This document shows, piece by piece, positions 1-7,333 of a stretch of DNA of 9,005 nt (position 1 is its first letter; each line of letters begins with the position of its first letter). The notes beneath the pieces were generated by a model that worked only from the letters and a program-made list of their open reading frames with translations, was not told the DNA's origin and ran no database searches. Position numbers and translations under genes: made by a program. The stretch comes from an uncultured Planctomycetota bacterium. Lineage in GTDB: Bacteria; Planctomycetota; SZUA-567; JAFGNG01. The stretch is taken from contig CAMZKK010000231.1 of NCBI GenBank assembly GCA_947311175.1, forward strand, positions 1-9,005, read 5' to 3'.

Positions 1-2210
1 CATTTCATTTTGATTTTTTTGGGTGTCTCGCCGTTGGGGGTAAGGATGGTTAATTTTAAATCCTTGCTTCTTACTTTTTTTGCCAAGGTTTTGTTAAATT
101 CAATTTCAACTGTCGCAAGCCCTCGTTCAATGTTTGAATTTGCCTTTGCCTCTGCATTACGAAAACCGCTACTTAATTTTTTGGCAAGAGAGACAATCAA
201 TTCCGGGGTTAAGCTCCAACTACTGAAATTGCGTCCTTGTCCATCGACCTCAGCTGTTATAACGCCGGTTGCTGATTGTCCAAACTGACGAATCGCAATT
301 AATGGTGCTTTGTATTCATCCGTGGTCTTCATCATTACGGTTGCACCTTTTCTCATAGAGGTTAAATTGTAGCCATTGATGATTGGTGGTTTAGTGCTTA
401 AGGGAATTCCGAGCAATAACATATCCGGTAAAATAATGCTCTTTGCCGGCTCTTCGACAAAGCCTCTTTTGGCAACTCTGATTACTTCTTGACTAAAGAT
501 TTGTGGTAATTCCCCTGCTGAGGTTGTGAAAAATGCAGGTGTGCCGGCAGCTGATGCTAGGCTTTCTAAAAATGCTCCATCGCAATCGGAGGGTTTGCCC
601 AATCCGATTACAGAAAGTCCGATTTTTTGAGATGTTAATTTATTGACAATATTAATGCAGCCATTTTGTTCTTCTGAATCAGAGGCATCTGAAAATAGAA
701 TAATGTGCCTTGTTGGCAATTTTGATTTACCAATCTCTTTGACGGCAGCCTCTAATGCTGTCTTGACAAAGATTCCACCACCCATTGATTCAACCCTAAG
801 GATTGCATTTTTTAATTTTGCAGTATCATCTGCTTGGGATAATGGGACAATGGTGTGGGCAGATGAATCAACAACAATATATGAGATTTGGTCAATATCC
901 GAAAGCAGAGATACACATTCGGCTGCGGCAGTATTTGCGAGATGCATTTTGGTTTGACCTGATGGAGTTTTCATTCCCATTGAGCCGGAGCGGTCGGCAA
1001 CGATAACGAGCGACATTACTCCGCGTTTTTGTTCTTCCCTAAGCTTCATCGTTATTGGCAATAATTCATCAATCGGGCTTTTGTGATAACCACCATTACC
1101 GAATGAATTTTTTCCACCCGTTACCAATAAAGAAACAATTCCTTGTTTTACCGCAATTGCAAGATTTTCTATATTTTCTCGTCTAATATCTTTTAATGAA
1201 ATATTTTCAAGGATAACCAAACGATATGGTGAAAGTTTTGCCGGATTGAAAATTTCACTATTCGCAATAGCTTTATCAACCCTAATTCCTGCCTGCCTTA
1301 ATCCATCAACAATAATTCCGTCTTTCGGCATTTTAGAAACACACAGAACTCTTGGCGGAGTAATTACCCGAACCAATCCTTGTGATATATTATTGTCGAG
1401 ATTAGAATCATCTTTCGTCTTGACTTCTAATCGATATTCATTAATCCCCGGGTTAGATGCAATGTCTCTACTGAAAAAAGTATTCCACCCTGCTTTTAGG
1501 GAGACTGTCCTCTTTGTTAGGGTTTGTTTGCCACGAGATAGTTTGATTTGTGCGGTATCTTTATTTTGGCTATAAACCGAATATCTAATCAAAAAACCAC
1601 TGTTTGGCAAGACTTCTCCCGGTAAATTTATGTAGCCGGCAGCGACATCATTCAGCGATACTTGTCCGCAATGGCGATACCAAATTTCGTTGTCAATCTG
1701 GGATAAAACTTCATTCTCCGTTGGATTTTGTCCGGTATAGCGACCGTCTGAAATAATTAACATTCTTGTTTGACGGTTAGTTGATTTTAAACTATTTGCT
1801 AATTCAATGGCTTTGCTGAGATTGCTTCCATTTACCTTGTCTGAATAATCAAACCCTCGATTGTTTATCAATTTATTTAAGCCTTGTTCAAGAACAGCAC
1901 TGCTTCCGAATGAGACAATTGCTATTCTATCGTCCTTGCTCTTGCTATTTTCTAAAAGTTGAGTGATTTCGTCAATCGTCTTGCTTCCATTTTCACCCAT
2001 TGATTTTGAACGGTCGGCAATAACAATTACATCTACTCCCTTGCCGGTTAAATTGAGGTTCAAGTCAGCGATAGCAAATATCAAGAGGGCAATAAGCAAT
2101 ATTCGTAAACCCTTGTGGATGCGATTGCAATCTTTGAAGATATATTTACCTAAGGGGATTATTAGTAAAAACAAGATTAGTGCCTGAGGATGAACAATGG
2201 TTATATTCAT
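1..2210 (-). CDS. Membrane protein with two vWA domains flanking a GATase-like domain, C-terminus cut by window
   Basis: The frame is open without a stop from the ATG at 2210 to the left edge, giving 736 visible residues and no end. Two N-terminal helices (about 10-25 and 34-50) flank a basic loop containing 'KYIFK' and 'HKGLR', predicting the rest to be periplasmic. vWA domain 1 begins 'VIVIADRSKSMG' (Asp66, Ser68, Ser70) with 'IISDGR' (Asp155). A beta-rich linker (about 195-280) follows. Residues 287-386 match the glutamine-amidotransferase-like fold found in such vWA proteins, including 'LLVTGGKNSFGNGGY' and 'LLPI'; no nucleophilic-elbow Cys is seen. vWA domain 2 begins 'LVIVADRSGSMG' (Asp406, Ser408, Ser410) with 'LFSDASDSE' (Asp508) and then 'GELPQIFSQE'. 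A further beta-rich region runs to the edge. The family is known in planctomycete-type genomes as vWA/glutamine-amidotransferase membrane proteins of unknown function. It is coupled to the BatA-like gene by ATGA. Confidence 0.9.
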   Translation of the reverse strand, partial: MNITIVHPQALILFLLIIPLGKYIFKDCNRIHKGLRILLIALLIFAIADLNLNLTGKGVDVIVIADRSKSMGENGSKTIDEITQLLENSKSKDDRIAIVSFGSSAVLEQGLNKLINNRGFDYSDKVNGSNLSKAIELANSLKSTNRQTRMLIISDGRYTGQNPTENEVLSQIDNEIWYRHCGQVSLNDVAAGYINLPGEVLPNSGFLIRYSVYSQNKDTAQIKLSRGKQTLTKRTVSLKAGWNTFFSRDIASNPGINEYRLEVKTKDDSNLDNNISQGLVRVITPPRVLCVSKMPKDGIIVDGLRQAGIRVDKAIANSEIFNPAKLSPYRLVILENISLKDIRRENIENLAIAVKQGIVSLLVTGGKNSFGNGGYHKSPIDELLPITMKLREEQKRGVMSLVIVADRSGSMGMKTPSGQTKMHLANTAAAECVSLLSDIDQISYIVVDSSAHTIVPLSQADDTAKLKNAILRVESMGGGIFVKTALEAAVKEIGKSKLPTRHIILFSDASDSEEQNGCINIVNKLTSQKIGLSVIGLGKPSDCDGAFLESLASAAGTPAFFTTSAGELPQIFSQEVIRVAKRGFVEEPAKSIILPDMLLLGIPLSTKPPIINGYNLTSMRKGATVMMKTTDEYKAPLIAIRQFGQSATGVITAEVDGQGRNFSSWSLTPELIVSLAKKLSSGFRNAEAKANSNIERGLATVEIEFNKTLAKKVRSKDLKLTILTPNGETPKKIKMK

Positions 2211-3964
2211 TTGCTCCTCCCGTCTAACCACCAATTAAGAAGTAGTAGCGCCAATGCCAAAAGTAATAAAGGAATGACAACTGTTGAGATTGATTTTGGA
2301 AGTACCTTGCCTCTTTTTGAAAAAACAACTTTATCGGTGTTTTCTTTTGCCAATTTTTCAAGATTGCTTTCTGCCGGAAAGATTGGATTTACCGCTATTT
2401 CAGCTATGGTGTTTTCTGATTGTTGGATTTGGTATATTCCCGGAATGGTTGGGGCTGTTGCCGTCTTATTGATTACTTGTTTGGTTTTGGTATTTAGTAG
2501 TTTGATGATTTGATTTTTTGTTTGATTGAATTGTAACTCTTCACCGATTAGGTAATTTTCTTTATGGATACCGTGTAGTTGCTTGCGACAACTCTTTGTG
2601 ATATTTGTCATCAACGCCGGCCATACCGACAATAACGGTAAGTTAGTTTTTGTTGTTAGATTTAAACCTACAAGTAGTTTTGATTCTTGCCAAAAGAGGG
2701 GGTTATCCCCCACAATAATCAAGGGAATGGCATTGGGAGGTAAATTTAAACCTTCATAAAATCCCCAATATGCCCCAGTCAAAGAGATGTCTTTACATAA
2801 AGGATTGGCAAGGGAAATAACATAGGGACCTGTCGTTATTTTTGGAGTAGTTTTGTTTTTGCTTAATTTGACGGTAAATACATCGTCAAGCTTTTGTTGT
2901 TTATCGGTTATGATTAGATTTGCATCTAAGAGGTCTAATGCCTTGTTAGCACCTGTTGCTTGTAAGCCAATCTCAAATGATTTTTTTAATTCTTTATCTG
3001 CTGAAACATAATATCTTATTGGTAATTCAGGCTCAGGCACGAGGATAACTTTTGAATCGGCAGGCAGAGTGTCTTTGTTTGTGATTTCTACAGCAATGTT
3101 TCTACCGGCGATATTTGGTATTTCCAATTCAAAAACTTTTTTTCCATTTGCGGAAATGTTATTTGTTTTTTGAAAAAGTATCTCCTTTGGGTCTTCCGTA
3201 ACTGCTATCTGCAAATCAGCTAAAGCCGAGTGAGGAGAATAATTTGCAATTGTGATAATTACACTATCGGTATTTATCTTGTTTGGATTTGCAAAACGCA
3301 GGGCATCAACAATTGCCAGATTGTTGTCATTTGCCGCAAAGCTATGAATGGCAATCTTGGTGTTGGGGAATCCCTTTATCTTTAAAGTCTTGTCGGTAAA
3401 GAGGTGAATCTCGGCATAACCGGAAACCAATTCTCGTGATAGGCTTAGTGCTTTATTTAATGAGTCGATGCGACTGTATGGATTATATTTTTTTAAAAGT
3501 TGCAATGTCTCGCTCTTTTTGGTTTGGGTGTCGCACAGAACTTGAGTAGTCTCTCCAGCCGTAATCAAGACAATACCAGTATCTTTATTGCGTTGTTTAA
3601 TGATGCCTTCTGTCGAGCTTATCACTTTTTGGTAATTGTTATTTGCTTGCATTGAAAAACTCTTGTCTAAGACAATGACCAAGGTTCCTTGATTTACCGA
3701 AAGATATGACGGCATACATAAGGCAAAGATTAGGCATAAAAAAGCCAATAAATCCAGAATCAAAGAGCGAGTAACCTTTAATTTTTCATATCGCCTACCG
3801 CCTTTTTGGGTGCGGAGGTGTTGTTGCCAAAGGAAGATTCCTGTTGCGATTATGGTTTGGTATTTTTTGCGAAATAGGTAGATGATAATTATTATCAATA
3901 ATCCAATGAGTGAAGTCATTCCCCACGGATTTTGCAAAGTTATGCTTGATAGGAAATTATTCAT
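2207..3964 (-). CDS. BatA-like membrane-anchored vWA domain protein
   Basis: This 585-residue protein has the layout of the aerotolerance-regulator (BatA) N-terminal domain followed by a vWA domain. Helix 1 is at about 16-32, then a strongly basic segment ('FRKKYQ' at 31-36 and 'KGGRRYEKLKVTR' at 54-66), helix 2 at about 67-84, and the vWA fold starting 'VIVLDKSFSM' with metal-site Asp100, Ser102 and Ser104 and a later 'LFTDK' (Asp191). The middle (about 215-300) looks like a beta-sandwich. Residues 300-450 lack recognisable catalytic motifs. A final helix at about 562-580 is followed by 'DGRSK'. The basic loop predicts that the large middle lies in the periplasm, tethered at both ends. BatA proteins are usually shorter (around 330 residues); this longer form resembles the extended versions found beside DUF58 genes in planctomycete-type clusters. 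It is translationally overlapped with both neighbours. The partner and ligand are unknown. Confidence 0.88.
   Translation of the reverse strand: MNNFLSSITLQNPWGMTSLIGLLIIIIIYLFRKKYQTIIATGIFLWQQHLRTQKGGRRYEKLKVTRSLILDLLAFLCLIFALCMPSYLSVNQGTLVIVLDKSFSMQANNNYQKVISSTEGIIKQRNKDTGIVLITAGETTQVLCDTQTKKSETLQLLKKYNPYSRIDSLNKALSLSRELVSGYAEIHLFTDKTLKIKGFPNTKIAIHSFAANDNNLAIVDALRFANPNKINTDSVIITIANYSPHSALADLQIAVTEDPKEILFQKTNNISANGKKVFELEIPNIAGRNIAVEITNKDTLPADSKVILVPEPELPIRYYVSADKELKKSFEIGLQATGANKALDLLDANLIITDKQQKLDDVFTVKLSKNKTTPKITTGPYVISLANPLCKDISLTGAYWGFYEGLNLPPNAIPLIIVGDNPLFWQESKLLVGLNLTTKTNLPLLSVWPALMTNITKSCRKQLHGIHKENYLIGEELQFNQTKNQIIKLLNTKTKQVINKTATAPTIPGIYQIQQSENTIAEIAVNPIFPAESNLEKLAKENTDKVVFSKRGKVLPKSISTVVIPLLLLALALLLLNWWLDGRSK
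2214..2221 (-). promoter_or_regulatory. Strong ribosome binding site of the double-vWA gene
   Basis: GGGAGGAG, encoded within the last Gly-Arg-Ser codons of the BatA-like gene, ends 3 nt before the ATG at 2210-2208 (core GGAGG 5 nt away). It is the best Shine-Dalgarno match at any junction in the window, and it fixes the start of a gene that otherwise has no end visible here. The upstream TGA (2209-2207) overlaps the ATG. Confidence 0.8.
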
Positions 3965-4845
3965 CGTCCTGCCTCTACTACCCGCAATTCAGTTAGCTGA
4001 TTCACTATGCCATCGATAAATGATTCTGAATCGTTGACCACATCAGGAATATTTAATTTTATTAACTGTCCTCCATATCTGCGAGCGTAATGTTCAAGGT
4101 TTTCAATATGGGTTGATAGCCGTGTTTTGTATTGTTCTACTGCATAGGCAGTTATTTCAAGTTCTATCTTTTGGTTATTATTTTCGCAATCATTAAGTCG
4201 GCAGGCACCAGAAAATGTTGGATTGATTTCTGTCTCGGAAAGAATCATGATCGGGATAATTGTTGAGGCATCTCTATTCATATTGCGAAATAATACTTCT
4301 AAGTTATGAGAAAACAAGAAATCGCTAATGAATATTCTAATAGGCTTTCCAAATTGTGATGGCGGAAAGTTTTGGGTAAACATCACACAACTATTAAATT
4401 TCAACCCTCGCAAGGTATGCTCTATCTCCATTCCGGTATGACGAGAAATACCATCAAGCAATACCGGTCTCCCTTCTGTTTGCCGACAAGTAGAGGTTAG
4501 GAATGAGGCGAGAAATAACGCTGCAAATTTTTTGCCATTATAGGCAGCAATGCTTTTTGAGTTGTCAATGATGATTTCAACCACCGGGGAGATTTCTTCT
4601 TGGTAAAGCCTAAGTGACAAGACATCACTCCTTGCATAGGCAGACCAGTCAATTCGTCTCAAATCATCTCCCGGTTGATATTCTCTGAAATCATGAAAGT
4701 CAATTGAATTACCTACTCCACTGCCAAGATATATTCCTGACGGTCCTCTACTCATATTTGTCGGAGGCAGTAAGCGATAATGCCCCGCTTTTCTTGTGCC
4801 TAAATTAACTGCATCAGGATTGTCTGCTTTACTGTTTTTTGTCAT
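3961..4845 (-). CDS. DUF58 domain-containing protein (soluble, vWA-like)
   Basis: The 294-residue protein carries the DUF58 hallmark at 44-84: 'GNSIDFHDFREYQPGD' followed by 'DLRRIDWSAYARSD' and then 'RLYQEE'. A vWA-like fold follows, with a metal-site motif 'DNSKS' (Asp94, Ser96, Ser98) and a second acidic strand end 'FISDF' (Asp175). No transmembrane helix is visible, so it should be cytoplasmic; some DUF58 proteins have N-terminal helices, this one does not. In known systems DUF58 proteins are encoded with MoxR AAA+ ATPases and BatA/BatB-type vWA proteins and are thought to act in complex assembly or envelope maintenance; their biochemical activity is poorly defined. Here the upstream neighbour is an ABC permease and the downstream one a BatA-like protein, each overlapping by ATGA. 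The family is secure; the specific role is inference. Confidence 0.95.
   Translation of the reverse strand: MTKNSKADNPDAVNLGTRKAGHYRLLPPTNMSRGPSGIYLGSGVGNSIDFHDFREYQPGDDLRRIDWSAYARSDVLSLRLYQEEISPVVEIIIDNSKSIAAYNGKKFAALFLASFLTSTCRQTEGRPVLLDGISRHTGMEIEHTLRGLKFNSCVMFTQNFPPSQFGKPIRIFISDFLFSHNLEVLFRNMNRDASTIIPIMILSETEINPTFSGACRLNDCENNNQKIELEITAYAVEQYKTRLSTHIENLEHYARRYGGQLIKLNIPDVVNDSESFIDGIVNQLTELRVVEAGR
3972..3976 (-). promoter_or_regulatory. Ribosome binding site of the BatA-like gene
   Basis: AGAGG lies 7 nt before the ATG at 3964-3962, inside the DUF58 gene end. The DUF58 TGA (3963-3961) overlaps that ATG as ATGA, so coupling and independent initiation are both possible. Confidence 0.55.
4842..4845 (-). 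promoter_or_regulatory. ATGA stop/start overlap without a clear ribosome binding site
   Basis: The permease TGA (4844-4842) and the DUF58 ATG (4845-4843) overlap. The nearest Shine-Dalgarno-like bases, AAGAAGAG at 4865-4858, sit 12 nt away, further than usual. Translation of DUF58 is therefore inferred to depend on termination-reinitiation. Confidence 0.6.
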
Positions 4846-6365
4846 CTATCTTGTCTGCTCTTCTTGCATAGTTTTAAGGTATCTTTGATGCTGTGAATGA
4901 TTTCTTTTCCCAAGATGGTTAGGCAAACTGCTGTTATTCCCAAGTGAATAGTTATAAAACTATTATTATTACGACTATGATTCATTATCTCTGTAAAGCC
5001 GGAAAATGGATTAAATAGCAAAACATATTTGGCAGAGGAATGACTGTTTGAATGCATCGCAATATATACGCCAAGGACGACTAATATCCATAAAGCTTGA
5101 GCTATAAAGAAAGATATTGTTCGGGTGCAGTAGCGTTGGAGATTTTTATTTTTCAATAGTTTAAAGACTATATTATGGAAGACAAATCCGGCAAAAAGGG
5201 CAGAAATGGCGCTTGTTGTCATTAAAAATGGTATCTTTGTCTCATTGTTCCAAGGATGAAAAGGGCTTTCAAAATAGCAACCTGAGGCGATGAGAATGGG
5301 CAGATAAAATGATAAAATAAAGAGATATAGCCTCCCCGCTCCCGGGTATAACAACAGACCCGTTAATCTTGATTTTTGCCAGTCATCAAGGATTCTCTTC
5401 GCAATATTATTCGGGGTATTTAGGATGAAGATACAACCTATTCCGAAGGTCAAAATTGCAATTATTGTTCCTGCAATGATGAAATCCTTTAATATTACTG
5501 AGGGGTCAAAATACGACATTACCTTATAGAGAATCAATGAGATGATTATACAACCGATAGATATGCAATATAGATAAATCCTTGGCAGATAATCTTTGTT
5601 GTCATTTGCAAAACTTAGGCGTTTTATCGCAACGATATAAAAGAACCCCAAAACTAATAATGAATGAATAATTGTTCCGATATTTCCAGCAATGAATTCA
5701 ATATTGGACAATAATTTTGGCCGCTGTATTTCATCAAACAAATTACCAAGAATACTTATTGTGAAAAATCCAAAAATGATGAACCCTGCTCCCAGTATTG
5801 TGCCTTTTCGTTTTTTGGTTAGGCTGGCAAATAAGATAGCGATTGAATTTGCTGCCAAACTAAGTAACAACAGAATCGCTATAAGATATCCGGTGATAAA
5901 TATATTGATGCCACCAAGCAGGTATGCAACAACCATGATTGGTAAGACTGCTGAGCAGAACAAAGAAGTTATTATCATTGCACAATAGAGTTTCCCTCTA
6001 ATTATCTCACTTGGTTTTAATCCGCTACCAATGACCAGTTCTGTTGAGCGGCTCCTCATTTCTTCAGAAAATTTTGTATAAGTAATATATGGGATAATTC
6101 CGGTTAGGATAAATCCCATCACAACAATTATTGCAAAAAAAAGATTTTTCCCCGAAGATTCGCTTGAATTATCGGCAGACAATAAAATGGTTAACGTTAT
6201 GTATTGGGCAAGAAATAGGCCGATAAAAAATATCAAGATTGTTCTTTTAGAGCGTAAAAATATCCGTAAGTCTCTCAACATTATTGCATTAAGGTGGATG
6301 TCTGCCCAATTAGAGATTTTTTTGATAATTGTTGTCTTTTCGTTAATCGTGATTGTGTCTGACAT
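4842..6365 (-). CDS. ABC-2 type transporter permease, about 12 TM helices
   Basis: This 507-residue, very hydrophobic protein is the membrane subunit for the ATPase just upstream. Likely helices by eye lie near residues 42-63, 74-95, 125-150, 155-182, 190-208, 228-247, 260-281, 290-316, 346-363, 380-402, 416-437 and 470-487. The N-terminal cytoplasmic stretch 'MLRDLRIFLRSKR' (29-41) before helix 1, and the charged segment 'EEMRSRSTELVIGSGLKPSE' (101-120) between helices 2 and 3, match the layout of ABC-2 permeases, where the latter segment forms the coupling helix that touches the ATPase. At roughly twice the six helices of a usual ABC-2 subunit, it could supply a whole transport pore or carry an accessory half. 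The start is set by the TAATG overlap, and the end overlaps the DUF58 gene by ATGA. Substrate unknown. Confidence 0.92.
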   Translation of the reverse strand: MSDTITINEKTTIIKKISNWADIHLNAIMLRDLRIFLRSKRTILIFFIGLFLAQYITLTILLSADNSSESSGKNLFFAIIVVMGFILTGIIPYITYTKFSEEMRSRSTELVIGSGLKPSEIIRGKLYCAMIITSLFCSAVLPIMVVAYLLGGINIFITGYLIAILLLLSLAANSIAILFASLTKKRKGTILGAGFIIFGFFTISILGNLFDEIQRPKLLSNIEFIAGNIGTIIHSLLVLGFFYIVAIKRLSFANDNKDYLPRIYLYCISIGCIIISLILYKVMSYFDPSVILKDFIIAGTIIAILTFGIGCIFILNTPNNIAKRILDDWQKSRLTGLLLYPGAGRLYLFILSFYLPILIASGCYFESPFHPWNNETKIPFLMTTSAISALFAGFVFHNIVFKLLKNKNLQRYCTRTISFFIAQALWILVVLGVYIAMHSNSHSSAKYVLLFNPFSGFTEIMNHSRNNNSFITIHLGITAVCLTILGKEIIHSIKDTLKLCKKSRQDR

Positions 6366-7333
6366 TAATTTACCTTTCCTTCTGTTACCGACATAAATAT
6401 ATCTTCAAGACCTGAGGTTGCGGTGTGAAAATCGCTAATTGGAATATTGTTGGCAATTAATTTTTGCAATAACAAAACCTTAAATTCCTCGTCTCCGTTA
6501 TATGAAAAAGATACCAAATTTAATTCTTTATTGACATCTGTTATTCCGGTTGTTTCTGCCAAACAGTTAAGCAGTTTGTCTATTTCGCTTTTGTAATTTT
6601 TTTCGCTGCAATGAATCTTTATTGCCACTTTATTTTCTACATCAACCTCAGCTATAATATTTTTGATTGAATCGGTGGTGTGGATTCGTCCTTCCTCAAT
6701 GATGGTTACCGAACTACAAACTTCACTTAATTCACTAAGGATATGGCTGGAGATTAAGATGGCCTTTCCTCGTTCAGCCAGTTTTAGGCAAAGCTCTCGT
6801 AACTCAATTCTTGCTCGTGGATCAAGTCCGGCAGCCGGTTCATCCATAATCAATAATTTAGGGTCATTGATTAGAATTCGTCCAAGGCTAAGTCGTTGCT
6901 TCATTCCTTTGGAAAGTCCATCTATTGGTTTGTTTAACATTCCCTCAAGTCCGGTAAATTCAACAACATCTTTTAGCCTTTTATTTCGATAGCTAACCGG
7001 TAATTTATGGACTCTGGCATAGAAATCAAGATATTCATAAACCAACACATTTTTGTAGGTATCAAGGTAGTCTGGCATAAAACCAATAATTGGGCGTAAT
7101 TTATCAGGATAACCAGTTACCGATATATCATTGATTATTACATCACCACTGTCCGGCACATCAAGGGTTGCCATTATCCTCATGGTAGTGGTTTTGCCAG
7201 CCCCATTCGGACCAATAAAACCGTGAATTTCACCGCCCTTGACATTGAAGGATACATCATTGACCGCTTTAAGGGTGCCAAAGCTCTTGTGGAGATTTTT
7301 TATTTCAACCGTTATTTCATTATTTGTCTGCAT
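6365..7333 (-). CDS. ABC transporter ATP-binding protein (ABC-2 exporter type)
   Basis: This 322-residue cytoplasmic ATPase should power the permease encoded immediately downstream. Numbered from the Met at 7333, the motifs are complete: Walker A 'GPNGAGKT' (41-48), signature 'LSKGM' (140-144), Walker B 'LLIMDEP' (160-166) with catalytic Glu165, D-loop 'GLDP' (169-172) and H-loop His197. The Q-loop position is unusual: 'GFMPD' places Asp88 where most ABC ATPases have Gln. I recall 'MPD' in many planctomycete-type relatives, so this may be a subfamily trait and not a defect. After about residue 220 comes a C-terminal extension of about 100 residues, as in ABC-2 (CcmA/NatA-like) exporters. The start overlaps the previous gene by 14 nt and the stop shares one base with the permease ATG. 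The transported substrate cannot be inferred. Confidence 0.95.
   Translation of the reverse strand: MQTNNEITVEIKNLHKSFGTLKAVNDVSFNVKGGEIHGFIGPNGAGKTTTMRIMATLDVPDSGDVIINDISVTGYPDKLRPIIGFMPDYLDTYKNVLVYEYLDFYARVHKLPVSYRNKRLKDVVEFTGLEGMLNKPIDGLSKGMKQRLSLGRILINDPKLLIMDEPAAGLDPRARIELRELCLKLAERGKAILISSHILSELSEVCSSVTIIEEGRIHTTDSIKNIIAEVDVENKVAIKIHCSEKNYKSEIDKLLNCLAETTGITDVNKELNLVSFSYNGDEEFKVLLLQKLIANNIPISDFHTATSGLEDIFMSVTEGKVN
6373..6382 (-). promoter_or_regulatory. Ribosome binding site and coupled start of the permease
   Basis: A purine-rich stretch, GAAGGAAAGG, lies inside the last codons of the ATPase gene, with its final AAAGG 7 nt before the permease ATG (6365-6363). The ATPase TAA (6367-6365) and this ATG form TAATG, so terminating ribosomes can restart directly. 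Confidence 0.65.

Noticed and set aside
10..1575. Plus-strand open frames at 10-288, 643-957, 803-1006 and 1246-1575
   Set aside because: They are antisense to the double-vWA gene, whose minus-strand frame is continuous and has recognisable domains. The plus-strand products have no domain-like sequence and no convincing ribosome binding sites.
1963..2513. Plus-strand open frames at 1963-2187, 2190-2513 and 2284-2472
   Set aside because: They lie opposite the junction of two overlapping minus-strand genes and read as low-complexity shadows with no family signature.
5692..6992. Plus-strand open frames at 5692-5988, 6187-6396 and 6663-6992
   Set aside because: They are antisense to the ABC permease and ATPase, whose motifs are unambiguous.
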